Shown here piece by piece: positions 7,700-15,952 of a stretch of 64,000 nt of DNA. The DNA lies in the NCBI RefSeq assembly GCF_016863475.1, contig NZ_BOOY01000033.1:62001-126000 (forward strand). The letters are read 5' to 3'. How positions within the stretch are numbered: the stretch's first letter is position 1; the number at the start of each line of letters is the position of its first letter. The notes beneath the pieces were generated by a model. The model did not search any database. It was given only the letters and a program-made list of their open reading frames with translations, and had not been told where the DNA came from. The DNA comes from Spirilliplanes yamanashiensis (GTDB lineage Bacteria; Actinomycetota; Actinomycetes; Mycobacteriales; Micromonosporaceae). The position numbers and the translations under genes are program-made.

Positions 7700-10456
7700 A
7701 TGCGTACCCGCGCAATCTTGGTGCCGCTGCTGGTCACGGGCCTGGCGGCCGCCGGGCTGGCCGCACCGGCCCAGGCCGAGGCACCACCGCAACCACCGGG
7801 GGTGGCCGCCGCGCTGCCGTCCGGGTGGCAGATCACCGACAGTCCGGACGGGCCGCGGCTCGTCTGGACGGCCGCCGAGCGCGTGCCGATGGGCGACGCG
7901 GCGGTCGAGTTCTGGGCGGGCGGCAAGCCGCTCGGCCGGCCGCTCGCCGACCGGGGGCACCGCACGTTCACGCTGGACGCCGCCGGCCTCGGGATGCGGG
8001 AGCTGCGCTCGCTGGAGGTGCGCGCCGCGGGCCGCCGGCTCGACGCCGCCGCCCCGCAGGCCGCCGCCCGGCGCGCCGCGCTGCCGCCGATCGACCTGCC
8101 GCCGCCCGCACAGCGGCACACCGTCGACCCCGGGCAGCCGGGGCCGTACCGGACCACCACCGGCGAGTACACCGTCACGCCCGTCGCGCTGCCCGGCTTC
8201 GCGCAGCCCGTCGAGATGCAGGGCGTCGTCGTCGCGCCGCGCGGCGCGCCCGGCAGCCGGCCCCTCGCGCTGTTCCTGCACGGCCGCCACTACACCTGCT
8301 TCGAGGGCGACGACCCGGAGAAGATCACCGGCGACTGGCCGTGCGCGCCCGGCGCCGAGCCGGTGCCCAGCCACCGCGGCTACCTGCAGGCCCAGCGGCT
8401 GCTGGCCTCGCAGGGGTACGTGACGGTCTCCATCTCCGCCAACGGCATCAACGGCCAGGACTACCAGGCCGAGGACGGCGGCGCCCAGGCCCGCTCGTCG
8501 CTCGTGCGCCACCACCTGGCCCGCTGGGCGGACTGGGCCGGGGCCGGCCGCGCCGGCGCCCCCGCCGCGGTGCGCGCCGCCCCGCCCGCCGACCTCGGCC
8601 GGGTGTTCCTCGTCGGGCACTCCCGCGGCGGCGAGGGCGTCAACCGCGCCGCCATGGACAGCCTCACCCCGCCGCCCGCCGTCCCGGCGAGCCCGGTGCA
8701 GGACGGCTACCGCGGCCCGGTCCGCTGGTCCATCCGCGGCACCCTGCTCATCGGCCCGACGATCTTCGGCCACAACCCGGCCCCCGACGTGCCGTCGGCC
8801 ACCATCCTGCCCGGCTGCGACGGCGACGTCTCCGACCTGCAGGGCCAGCAGTACGTCGACGCCACCCGCGGCGTCAGCCGCGGCACGGCCCTGCACAGCG
8901 CCATCTACCTGATCGGCGCCAACCACAACTTCTTCAACACCGAGTGGACGCCGGGCCAGTCGGTCGCGCCGTCCTTCGACGACTTCTACAGCGGCGACGA
9001 GCCCGACCCGGTCTGCACGCCCGGCCACGCCCGGGCCCGGCTCACCGCCGCGCAGCAGCAGACCGCCGGCGCCACGTACATCGCGGCGGCCGCGCGGCTG
9101 TTCGTCACCGACGACGACCGGGTGCTGCCGCTGTTCGACGGCTCCGGCGTCCGCGCCCCGTCCGCCGATCCGGCGCGCGCCCTGACGCACGCGCTCGGCG
9201 GCGCCCGCACCCCGTTCGTGACGCCCGCGGAGCGCACCCGGGTCACCGGGGCGCGGCTGTGCGACCAGGTCACGACGTGCCTGGACCGGGAGAAGGACGC
9301 GCAGTCGCCGCACTTCATCCCGTTCGGCTGGTTCGGCGCCGAGCCGGGCCGCACCGCCGTCGCCCTGTCGTGGCGGGCCGCGGGCGGCCGCGTCACGGTG
9401 GCCGGCCGCACCGCCGACCTGTCCCGCGACAGCTCCCTCGCGCTGCGCGTGGCGGTGCCGCCGAACAGCGCCGAGACCCGCTTCACCGTCGCGGTCAAGG
9501 ACTCCCGCGGCCGCCGCGCCACCCTCGGCACGGTGCGCCTGAAGGGCCTGCCGGCCGGCCCGTACTCGGCCGCGGTGTGGGGCCAGGAGCTGCGGGTGAA
9601 GCTGCCCGCGAAGTCCCGCGCCGACCTGCGCCGCATCACCACGCTAGAGCTGGTCCCGCAGACCCGTAACGGGCGGGCGTGGCTGGTCGACGCGCACGGC
9701 CGCCGCGCCGGCACCCCGCCGCCGCGCCCGGTCGCCCTGCCCCGGGTGGACATCGGCGACCTCACCGTCGACGAGGGCGACTCGGGCACCCGCACGTACC
9801 GGGTGCCGATCCGGGTGACCGGCAGCGGCACCGGCGCGGTGCGCCTGTTCATCACCACCGGCGACCGGATCACCACCCGGCTGGCCGGGGTCCGGCCGGG
9901 GCAGCGCGAGATCCGCGTCGACGTCCCGGTCACCGGCAACACCCGCTACGGCGGCGACCGCACCCACGAGGTCGCCGCGAAGGCCGTCCGGGGCACGGTG
10001 GTCGGCGACTACACCGGCGGCGTGTACGTCCGCGAGGACGACCCGATGCCGACGATCACCGTCTCCCCCGTGGCCAACGCCGTCACCGAGGGCGGGAGCC
10101 TGAGCTGGCGGTTCACGCTGTCGCAGGTGGCCGACACGGAGGTGTGGGGCGTCCTGGTGCCGCGCGTGCCGGACCTCGGGCCGGAGCTGTCCAGCGTGGA
10201 CGTCGACCCGGACTGGTTCAGCGAGAACGCCTACGAGGACCCGGCCCCGGCCCGGCCCCTGTCGGGCACGCGGCTGGAGCTGCTGATGCTGGTGCCGGCG
10301 GGCGCCCGCAGCGTGGACGTCGCCGTGCCGACCGTCGCCGACACGGCGGCCGAGCCGGCCGAGCACGTCCGGTTGCAGCTGATGACGTGGCCGGACTTCT
10401 CGTCGGACCCGGTGCCCGGGCCGGAGTTCGTCGGCACGGTCACCGACCGCCGCTGA
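7700..10456 (+). CDS. Large secreted alpha/beta hydrolase with C-terminal Calx-beta domains
   Basis: 918-aa exported protein. A Sec signal peptide (MRTRAIL, hydrophobic core, cut after APAQA) precedes a beta-rich N-terminal domain. An alpha/beta hydrolase domain follows (about residues 150-480), with an LALFLHGRHYTCFEG oxyanion region and the nucleophile elbow GHSRGGEG (Ser about 308). A late histidine in IGANHNFFNTEW may be catalytic. The C-terminus carries two Calx-beta-like modules starting at VDIGDLTVDEGDSGTRTY and ITVSPVANAVTEGGSLSW, usually adhesion or spacer units in surface enzymes. The substrate is unknown: esterase, lipase and polymer hydrolase are all possible. ATG 7700 has GGGGAGGA 9 nt upstream. 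A strong terminator follows directly. Confidence 0.85.
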   Translation: MRTRAILVPLLVTGLAAAGLAAPAQAEAPPQPPGVAAALPSGWQITDSPDGPRLVWTAAERVPMGDAAVEFWAGGKPLGRPLADRGHRTFTLDAAGLGMRELRSLEVRAAGRRLDAAAPQAAARRAALPPIDLPPPAQRHTVDPGQPGPYRTTTGEYTVTPVALPGFAQPVEMQGVVVAPRGAPGSRPLALFLHGRHYTCFEGDDPEKITGDWPCAPGAEPVPSHRGYLQAQRLLASQGYVTVSISANGINGQDYQAEDGGAQARSSLVRHHLARWADWAGAGRAGAPAAVRAAPPADLGRVFLVGHSRGGEGVNRAAMDSLTPPPAVPASPVQDGYRGPVRWSIRGTLLIGPTIFGHNPAPDVPSATILPGCDGDVSDLQGQQYVDATRGVSRGTALHSAIYLIGANHNFFNTEWTPGQSVAPSFDDFYSGDEPDPVCTPGHARARLTAAQQQTAGATYIAAAARLFVTDDDRVLPLFDGSGVRAPSADPARALTHALGGARTPFVTPAERTRVTGARLCDQVTTCLDREKDAQSPHFIPFGWFGAEPGRTAVALSWRAAGGRVTVAGRTADLSRDSSLALRVAVPPNSAETRFTVAVKDSRGRRATLGTVRLKGLPAGPYSAAVWGQELRVKLPAKSRADLRRITTLELVPQTRNGRAWLVDAHGRRAGTPPPRPVALPRVDIGDLTVDEGDSGTRTYRVPIRVTGSGTGAVRLFITTGDRITTRLAGVRPGQREIRVDVPVTGNTRYGGDRTHEVAAKAVRGTVVGDYTGGVYVREDDPMPTITVSPVANAVTEGGSLSWRFTLSQVADTEVWGVLVPRVPDLGPELSSVDVDPDWFSENAYEDPAPARPLSGTRLELLMLVPAGARSVDVAVPTVADTAAEPAEHVRLQLMTWPDFSSDPVPGPEFVGTVTDRR

Positions 10457-10463
10457 CCGCACG

Positions 10464-10498
10464 GGAGCGGGCCACCGGTCGTGCCGGTGGCCCGCTCC
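10464..10498 (+). terminator. Strong hairpin terminator, possibly bidirectional
   Basis: Perfect 15-bp stem GGAGCGGGCCACCGG with a 5-nt loop, 8 nt after the hydrolase stop and 16 nt from the end of the convergent membrane gene. It is well placed to stop both transcripts. Confidence 0.85.
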
Positions 10499-10513
10499 TC
10501 CGCGTCACACCCG

Positions 10514-11803
10514 CTAGACCGTCCTAGGATCATGGGCCGGGACCGGCTCCCGCGGCGCCTCGGCGGCCGAGGCCGGGTCCGGCACCGTGCGGGCCGCCGT
10601 GGCGAACGCCGCGAGCAGCAGCAGCGGGCCGGTCACCCCGATCAGGCCGAGCCCGAGCAGCAGGAACGCCGCCAGGCCGGCCACCGTCAGCGCCGGCACC
10701 CACCAGCGCACCACCCGGTCGGCGGCCGCGCCCGCCGTCACCGCGATCAGGCCGAGCAGGCTCAGCGCCATGCCGGGCAGCGCCCAGCCCAGCGAGAAGA
10801 ACGGCAGGCCGCCGAACGCCTCCGAGACGCGGTCCGCGGTGGCCGGGTCGAGGACCTGGCGGGCGGCGAGGTCGGCGGAGTCGCCCACCATCAGCGCGCT
10901 GAAGTTGATCAGGGCGACGGCCGTCACCCCGCCGGCCACCATGGTGAAGCGGCGGCCGCGGGCGGCCAGGCCCAGGACCGCCGGCACGAACAGCACCCAC
11001 CCCAGGTGCAGCAGGAACGCGCTGATCTGGGTCTGCACGGGGTGCGCGACGGAGTCGGCGACGTCGCCGGTGACGTCCGGGACCGTGGCCATGCCCGCGG
11101 CGAACGACAGCGGGGCGGCCACCATGCACACCCGCGCGGCGCGCCGCCGGAACCGGCCGTAGGAGTCGGGCTCGGCGGCGGCGCCCGCGGCGCCCGCGCC
11201 GCCCCGCACCAGCTGCCGGGCCGCCGCGGTGTAGCCGACCGCCATCACGGCCGGGCCGATGAGGCACAGCGGGACAGGCGAGATGGCGAAGACGAAGTAC
11301 AGGGCGGTGCCGGCCAGCGCCGTCGCCGCCGCCCACCAGCGGATGACGCCCGCGCGGGCCGCCGCGAGCGGCGCGAGCAGCAGCGCGAGGCCCCAGCCGA
11401 GCAGGCCGGGCCACTGCCAGCCGGCCACCGTCCAGGTCAGCCCCTGGAAGCGGGTGTCGACGGCCTCGACCTGGGCGTCGGGCAGGGTCTGCTCGAGGGC
11501 GAGCAGGAAGAAGTCGAAGGCCATCAGCGCCGAGAACGTGGTCAGGCCGACGACCACCGCCACCCACGCGACGCGGGCCAGGGCGGCGCCGCGCCGGCGC
11601 ACCCCGGCGAGCAGGCCCAGCAGGCCGGGGACGAACAGCACCCACGCCCAGTGCAGCAGCAGCGAGTGCCACTGCACCGCCGTGGGGTGGGCGCGGTAGA
11701 CGCCGTAGCCCTGGTCGTCGCCCAGGGCGGGGTCGACGCCGGTGGCGACCGCCAGCAGGATCGGGGCGGCCACCAGGCAGCCGGCCGCAGCTCTACGCCA
11801 CAT
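10514..11803 (-). CDS. Polytopic membrane protein with an internal duplication
   Basis: 429-aa integral membrane protein with about ten to twelve hydrophobic segments. The two halves repeat each other: the first contains LLLHWAWVLFVPGLLGLL after HPTAVQWHS, and the second contains FLLHLGWVLFVPAVLGLA after HPVQTQISA. Both continue into similar FSALM segments, an F(Q)GL element and a W...G...LL pattern. It therefore arose by duplication of a roughly 210-residue unit. No catalytic motif is visible and the family is not recognised; a sensory or transport role beside the two-component genes is conceivable. ATG 11803 has AAGGAGG 5 nt upstream. Confidence 0.75.
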   Translation of the reverse strand: MWRRAAAGCLVAAPILLAVATGVDPALGDDQGYGVYRAHPTAVQWHSLLLHWAWVLFVPGLLGLLAGVRRRGAALARVAWVAVVVGLTTFSALMAFDFFLLALEQTLPDAQVEAVDTRFQGLTWTVAGWQWPGLLGWGLALLLAPLAAARAGVIRWWAAATALAGTALYFVFAISPVPLCLIGPAVMAVGYTAAARQLVRGGAGAAGAAAEPDSYGRFRRRAARVCMVAAPLSFAAGMATVPDVTGDVADSVAHPVQTQISAFLLHLGWVLFVPAVLGLAARGRRFTMVAGGVTAVALINFSALMVGDSADLAARQVLDPATADRVSEAFGGLPFFSLGWALPGMALSLLGLIAVTAGAAADRVVRWWVPALTVAGLAAFLLLGLGLIGVTGPLLLLAAFATAARTVPDPASAAEAPREPVPAHDPRTV

Positions 11804-11948
11804 CGTGGCCTCCTTGAGGATCGGGTTCGGCGACGGACGCTACGGACGCCCGGCCGCGGGGTAACCCGTACGCGGGCGGAACGGCCGTCCCCCGGGCGGC
11901 GGACGCCGTGTCCCCCGCGAGGCGGGCGAGTCCGGCGGGCGGCGCCCG

Positions 11949-11954
11949 TACCGT
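11949..11954 (+). promoter_or_regulatory. -10 element of a leaderless promoter
   Basis: TACCGT ends 6 nt before GTG 11961 of the histidine kinase gene. Confidence 0.6.
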
Positions 11955-11960
11955 CAGGGG

Positions 11961-13085
11961 GTGCGCCGCATTCGCCCGATGGACTACGCCCTGGCCGGGG
12001 CGTTCGCCGCGTTCGCGCTGGTCGAGGAGCTGCTGGTCCGGATGCCCGGCTGGTGGTGGCCGTACGTGCTCGTCGTCGCGGCGGCCCTCGTGGCGGCCCG
12101 CCGGGTGCTGCCGCTGAGCGGGCTGGTGTTCGCGATCGCGACGAGCCTGCCGTACTTCGCGGGCCGGGAGGAGGTGACGTTCCGGCTGTGGCAGGTCGTG
12201 GCGATGATGATCTCCGCGTACACGCTGGGGTCGCTGTTCCCGCCCCCCGGCCGGGACCGGGCGACGCGGCTCCGGGCCGGCGCGGGCGCCGCGCTGCTGG
12301 CGGCGCAGGCGCTGAGCTACTGGACCCTGGACCCGACCGACCCGATGGCGGCTTTCCTGTTCCCGGCGGCGCCGTACGGCCTCGGCATCGCCGTGGCCGC
12401 GCAGGCCCGCCGGCTGGGCGAGGCGGCCGAGGCGCAGGCGGCGGTGCGCGAGCGGCAGGCGCGGGCGGCCGTCACGGAGGAGCGGGTGCGGCTGGCGCGC
12501 GAGCTGCACGACCTGGTGGCGCACAGCGTGACGGTGATGGTGGTGCAGGCGGGCGCGGTGCGCCGGCGGCTGGACGCGGGCCTGCCGGTGGACCCGGAGC
12601 TGCTGCGCGGCATCGAGGAGGCGGGCCGGGACGCGGTCGGCGAGCTGCGCCGCACGCTGGGGCTGCTGCGGGGCGAGGGGGCGCCGGACGCCCCGGCCGG
12701 GCTGGACCGGCTGGACGAGCTGGTCGCGCAGGTGCGCGAGGCGGGGCTGGCGGTGACGGTGCGGCGCACCGGCGAGCCGGTGCCGCTGCTGCCGGCGGTG
12801 GACGTGTCGGCGTACCGGATCGTGCAGGAGGCCCTGACCAACGTGCTGAAGCACGCCGGGCCCGCGTCGGTCACGGTCGGCATCGGGTACGGGCCGCGCG
12901 GGCTGGAGCTGACCGTGGAGGACGACGGCCGCCCGGCCGCGGCGCCGCACGGCGGCGGGCAGGGGCTGATCGGGATGCGGGAGCGGGTGGGGATGTTCGG
13001 CGGCGAGCTGTCGGCGGGCCCGCGCGACGGCGGCGGTTTCGCCGTGCGCGCCCGGCTGCCGGTGGCGGCGGTGGCATCCCGGTGA
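11961..13085 (+). CDS. NarL/DesK-type sensor histidine kinase
   Basis: 374-aa membrane kinase. Four to five hydrophobic segments fill residues about 8-145 with almost no extracytoplasmic loop, so it probably senses within the membrane. The HisKA_3 dimerisation helix has LARELHDLVAHSVTVMVVQ, with the phosphorylated His about residue 183. The ATPase domain shows YRIVQEALTNVLKHA (N box), LTVEDDGR (G1) and GGGQGLIGMRERVGMFGG (G2). The stop overlaps the GTG of the response regulator by 4 nt, so the pair is translationally coupled. The start is set by a leaderless -10. The neighbouring divergent duplicated membrane protein could be a target or accessory; that is inference. Confidence 0.92.
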   Translation: MRRIRPMDYALAGAFAAFALVEELLVRMPGWWWPYVLVVAAALVAARRVLPLSGLVFAIATSLPYFAGREEVTFRLWQVVAMMISAYTLGSLFPPPGRDRATRLRAGAGAALLAAQALSYWTLDPTDPMAAFLFPAAPYGLGIAVAAQARRLGEAAEAQAAVRERQARAAVTEERVRLARELHDLVAHSVTVMVVQAGAVRRRLDAGLPVDPELLRGIEEAGRDAVGELRRTLGLLRGEGAPDAPAGLDRLDELVAQVREAGLAVTVRRTGEPVPLLPAVDVSAYRIVQEALTNVLKHAGPASVTVGIGYGPRGLELTVEDDGRPAAAPHGGGQGLIGMRERVGMFGGELSAGPRDGGGFAVRARLPVAAVASR

Positions 13086-13735
13086 GCATTTCCGTCGTCA
13101 TCGCGGACGACCAGCGGATGCTGCGCACCGGGCTGCGCATGGTGATCGAGACGGAGCCGGACCTGGCGGTGGTGGGCGAGGCGGGCGACGGCGTGGAGGC
13201 GGTCGCGCTGGCCCGCCGGCTGCGCCCCGACGTGGTGCTGATGGACATCGCGATGCCCCGGCAGGACGGCCTGGCGGCGACGCGGGCGCTGCTGGCCACG
13301 CCCGACCCGCCGCGGGTCATCGTGCTGACCACGTTCGACACCGACGAGAACCTGTTCAACGCGTTGCAGGCCGGGGCGAGCGGGTTCCTGCTGAAGGTGT
13401 CGTCGCCGGAGCACCTCATCACGGCGATCCGGGTGGTGGCCGGCGGCGAGGCGCTGCTGGACCCGGCGGTGACGACCCGGGTCATCGAGGCGTTCGCGCA
13501 CCGGCCCGGGCCGACGCCGCCCGCCGCGCTGGGCGACCTCACGCCGCGCGAGACGGACGTGCTGCGGCTGCTGGCGCGCGGGCTGTCCAACGCGGAGATC
13601 TCGGCGCAGCTGGTGGTGGGCGAGGCGACGGTGAAGACGCACGTGGCGCGGGTGCTGATGAAGCTGGGGCTGCGCGACCGCGTCCAGGCGGTGGTGTTCG
13701 CCTACGAGTCGGGGCTGGTCCGGGCCGGCGGCTGA
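13082..13735 (+). CDS. NarL/LuxR-family response regulator
   Basis: 217-aa DNA-binding partner of the preceding kinase. The receiver domain has the acidic pair in IADDQRM, the phospho-acceptor Asp about residue 55 in VVLMDIAMPRQDG, the Thr in VIVLTTFD and Lys in GFLLKVSSPEHL. The output domain is a LuxR-type helix-turn-helix: LTPRETDVLRLLARGLSNAE and then VGEATVKTHVARVLMKLGL. GTG 13082 overlaps the kinase stop (GTGA). The 3' end overlaps the convergent EamA gene by 34 nt. Confidence 0.93.
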   Translation: MSISVVIADDQRMLRTGLRMVIETEPDLAVVGEAGDGVEAVALARRLRPDVVLMDIAMPRQDGLAATRALLATPDPPRVIVLTTFDTDENLFNALQAGASGFLLKVSSPEHLITAIRVVAGGEALLDPAVTTRVIEAFAHRPGPTPPAALGDLTPRETDVLRLLARGLSNAEISAQLVVGEATVKTHVARVLMKLGLRDRVQAVVFAYESGLVRAGG

Positions 13736-14634
13736 GCGGCGGCGGCGGCCGCGGCGGGCTCGGGCACCGCCGGCGCCTCGGGGCGGCGGCGGCCGGCCGC
13801 GAGCACCGAGCCGGCCAGGATGAGCGCGAACGCCACCACCATCTGCACCGTCACCGGCTCGTCCAGCACCAGCGCGCCGGCGGCCACCGCGACGGCCGGG
13901 TTGACGTAGGTGATGACGACGGCGCGCGGCCCGCCCACCTCGCGGATCAGCGAGAAGAACAGGACCATGGCCAGCGCCGTGCACACCAGCGCGAGGGCGG
14001 CGAGGGCGACCAGCACGTCGGCCGCGGGCCACGCCGAGGGCCAGGTGACGACGGCCGCGGGCGTGTACACGACGGTGGCCACGGCGAGGCAGACGGCGGT
14101 CAGCGGCAGCGACGGCACGTCGGCGAGGTGACGCGACGCGATGATCGGCGCGACGGCGTAGCAGACGGCGACGATCAGCACCTCGGCGATGGGCCAGGGC
14201 GCGCCCCCGGCCAGGGCGGGCCCGGCGAGCACGGCGACGCCGCCGAAGCCGACGGCCAGGCCGGCCCAGCGCAGCGGCCCGAGCCGTTCCCGGTCGCCGG
14301 TGAGCCGGGCGGCGACCACCGCGACGACGGGCGTGGCGGCGATCAGCAGCCCGGTGAGCGAGCTGGTGATGTGCTGCTCGGCGTCCGACAGCAGGAACCA
14401 CGGGACCATGATCTCGATGGCGGCGAAGGCGAGCACGGGCCGCCAGTGCCGGCGCACCCCGGCCAGGGCGTTGCCGCGCAGGGCGAGCGGCAGCAGCACG
14501 GCGGCGCCGACGGCGGTGCGGGCGAACACCAGCACGGGCACCGGCAGGCCCTCGACGGCGATCTTGATGAGCAGGTACGGGATGCCCCAGATGAGGCTCA
14601 TCGCCGCGAACAGGATCCAGCCCCGGCGGCTCAC
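13702..14634 (-). CDS. EamA/DMT-family transporter (RhtA-like exporter)
   Basis: 310-aa protein with ten predicted membrane segments arranged as two EamA repeats. The first begins GWILFAAMSLIWGIPYLLIK and the second follows WPIAEVLIVAVCYAVAPIIA; the late YVNPAVAVAAGALVLDEPV is the EamA signature. Members export amino acids and metabolites; RhtA of E. coli exports threonine and homoserine. GTG 14634 is chosen because the reading frame has no closer start and a short upstream ORF ends in TGA overlapping it (GTGA). Alternatively, a one-base indel in the G-rich stretch at 14636-14646 would join that ORF to this gene. The C-terminal tail is Ala/Pro-rich and overlaps the response-regulator gene. 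Confidence 0.87.
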   Translation of the reverse strand: MSRRGWILFAAMSLIWGIPYLLIKIAVEGLPVPVLVFARTAVGAAVLLPLALRGNALAGVRRHWRPVLAFAAIEIMVPWFLLSDAEQHITSSLTGLLIAATPVVAVVAARLTGDRERLGPLRWAGLAVGFGGVAVLAGPALAGGAPWPIAEVLIVAVCYAVAPIIASRHLADVPSLPLTAVCLAVATVVYTPAAVVTWPSAWPAADVLVALAALALVCTALAMVLFFSLIREVGGPRAVVITYVNPAVAVAAGALVLDEPVTVQMVVAFALILAGSVLAAGRRRPEAPAVPEPAAAAAAAQPPARTSPDS

Positions 14635-14660
14635 GCCCGGCCCCGCGTCGTCGTGGTCAT
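14631..14660 (-). CDS. Leaderless mini-ORF with four threonine codons before the EamA gene
   Basis: ATG 14660 opens a nine-codon ORF, MTTTTRGRA, read as ATG-ACC-ACG-ACG-ACG and ending in TGA at 14633-14631. The TGA overlaps the EamA GTG start at 14634-14632. A TAGGTT hexamer lies 6 nt before the ATG, so transcription probably starts on this ATG. That would make EamA translation depend on termination and re-initiation after the Thr codons. The alternative is a sequencing indel in the G-run, in which case this is simply the true N-terminus of the transporter. Confidence 0.45.
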   Translation of the reverse strand: MTTTTRGRA

Positions 14661-14666
14661 GCCGCC

Positions 14667-14672
14667 AACCTA
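14667..14672 (-). promoter_or_regulatory. -10 element of a leaderless promoter
   Basis: TAGGTT ends 6 nt before ATG 14660 of the Thr-codon mini-ORF, not before the EamA GTG at 14634. Confidence 0.55.
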
Positions 14673-14722
14673 CGGCCCCGCCGGGCTGGAACGGCAGCCG
14701 CGGGCCCGGCACGATGGTCGGT

Positions 14723-15952
14723 GTGAGACCCCTGCTGCACTTCACCCCGCGCACCGGCTGGATCAACGACCCGCACGGCGTCGTGCACGCCGACGGCCGC
14801 TACCACCTGTTCTTCCAGCACAACCCGGCCGGCTCGGTGTGGGCGGAGGCCATCCACTGGGGGCACGCCGTCTCGGACGACCTGCTGACGTGGGAGGAGC
14901 TGCCCGTCGCGCTGTCCCCGGACGGCGGCGAGGCCGGCTGCTGGTCGGGCTCGCTGGTGCTGGACGGCGGCGAGCCGGTGCTGTTCTACACCCGGGTGCG
15001 GCAGCCGGACTGGGCGGTGGGGCAGGTCGCCGTGGCGCGCGGGTCGAAGGACCTGGAGACGTGGCGGCGCGAGCCGGTCGACGCGGTCGTCCCCGGGCCG
15101 CCGCCGGAGCTGGGCGTGACCGCGTTCCGCGACCCGGCCGTGTGGCGGGCGGGCGACGGGTGGCGGATGCTCGTCGGGGCCAGCCTGGCCGGCGTCGACG
15201 GCGCCGCCCTGCAGTACTCGTCGGACGACCTGCTGGGCTGGCGGTTCGACGGGGTGGTCGCGCAGCGCCCCACCACGGCCCGCGAGGGCACCCGCACCGG
15301 CGCGATGTGGGAGTGCCCGCACCTGTTCGAGCTGGACGGCTCGTGGGTGCTGCTGTTCAGCGTGTGGGCGGACGAGACGCTGCACCACGTGGCGTACGGC
15401 GTCGGCGACTACGACGGGGTGGCGTTCACGGCCCGGTCGTGGCACCGGTTCGGCCACGGCGAGCAGATGTACGCGACCACCACGTTCCTGGACGCCGACG
15501 GCCGCCGCTGCGTGCTGTCCTGGCTGCGCGAGCACGCGGACGCCGCGCCGGGCGACCGGGCGGGCGCGCACAGCCTGCCGTGGGTGCTGAGGCTGGACGG
15601 CGACACGCTGGTGGCGACGCCGCACCCGAATCTGTGCGGTGAGCCCGCCCCGCCGGCGGGCGCCCTGGGCCCGGCCGCGCAGGTCGTGCTGGCGGCCGAC
15701 GGCCCCGCCACGGTGACCCGCGGCGCCCTGACGCTGACCACCGACCCGGCCGCGGGCACGGTGACGGTCGCCGAGGGCGGCGCGCCGCGCCTGACGATGC
15801 CGTGGGGGCCGCGGGTGCGGCTGATCGTGGACGCGGACATCGTCGAGGTGGCCGTCGACGGGGTGGCGGGGGTCGGCTCGACCCGCTGCGCCCCGGAGCC
15901 GGACGCGCCGCTGGCCGTCGAGGGCGGCACCGTGGCGGTGACCCGGTACTAG
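14723..15952 (+). CDS. Glycoside hydrolase family 32 (sucrose/fructan hydrolase)
   Basis: 409-aa beta-fructosidase. It has the GH32 landmarks in order: WINDPHG near the N-terminus with the nucleophile Asp, WGHAVSDDLLTWEELPVAL, the WSGS segment, FRDP with the transition-state Asp, and WECPHLFELDG with the acid/base Glu. A C-terminal beta-sandwich follows (about residues 310-409). No signal peptide is present, so it is an intracellular sucrose or fructo-oligosaccharide hydrolase. GTG 14723 is preferred; ATG 14714 would add three residues. A CACGAT hexamer lies 7 nt upstream. The last four bases (CTAG) are shared with the convergent M56 gene. Confidence 0.93.
   Translation: MRPLLHFTPRTGWINDPHGVVHADGRYHLFFQHNPAGSVWAEAIHWGHAVSDDLLTWEELPVALSPDGGEAGCWSGSLVLDGGEPVLFYTRVRQPDWAVGQVAVARGSKDLETWRREPVDAVVPGPPPELGVTAFRDPAVWRAGDGWRMLVGASLAGVDGAALQYSSDDLLGWRFDGVVAQRPTTAREGTRTGAMWECPHLFELDGSWVLLFSVWADETLHHVAYGVGDYDGVAFTARSWHRFGHGEQMYATTTFLDADGRRCVLSWLREHADAAPGDRAGAHSLPWVLRLDGDTLVATPHPNLCGEPAPPAGALGPAAQVVLAADGPATVTRGALTLTTDPAAGTVTVAEGGAPRLTMPWGPRVRLIVDADIVEVAVDGVAGVGSTRCAPEPDAPLAVEGGTVAVTRY

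Noticed and set aside
6695-9313. 872-residue open frame on the minus strand opposite the secreted hydrolase
   Set aside because: In GC-rich DNA the antisense frame lacks stops by composition. Only its last ~308 codons (6695-7621) encode a recognisable protein; the rest is Gly/Arg/Ala/His without domains and overlaps a clear gene.
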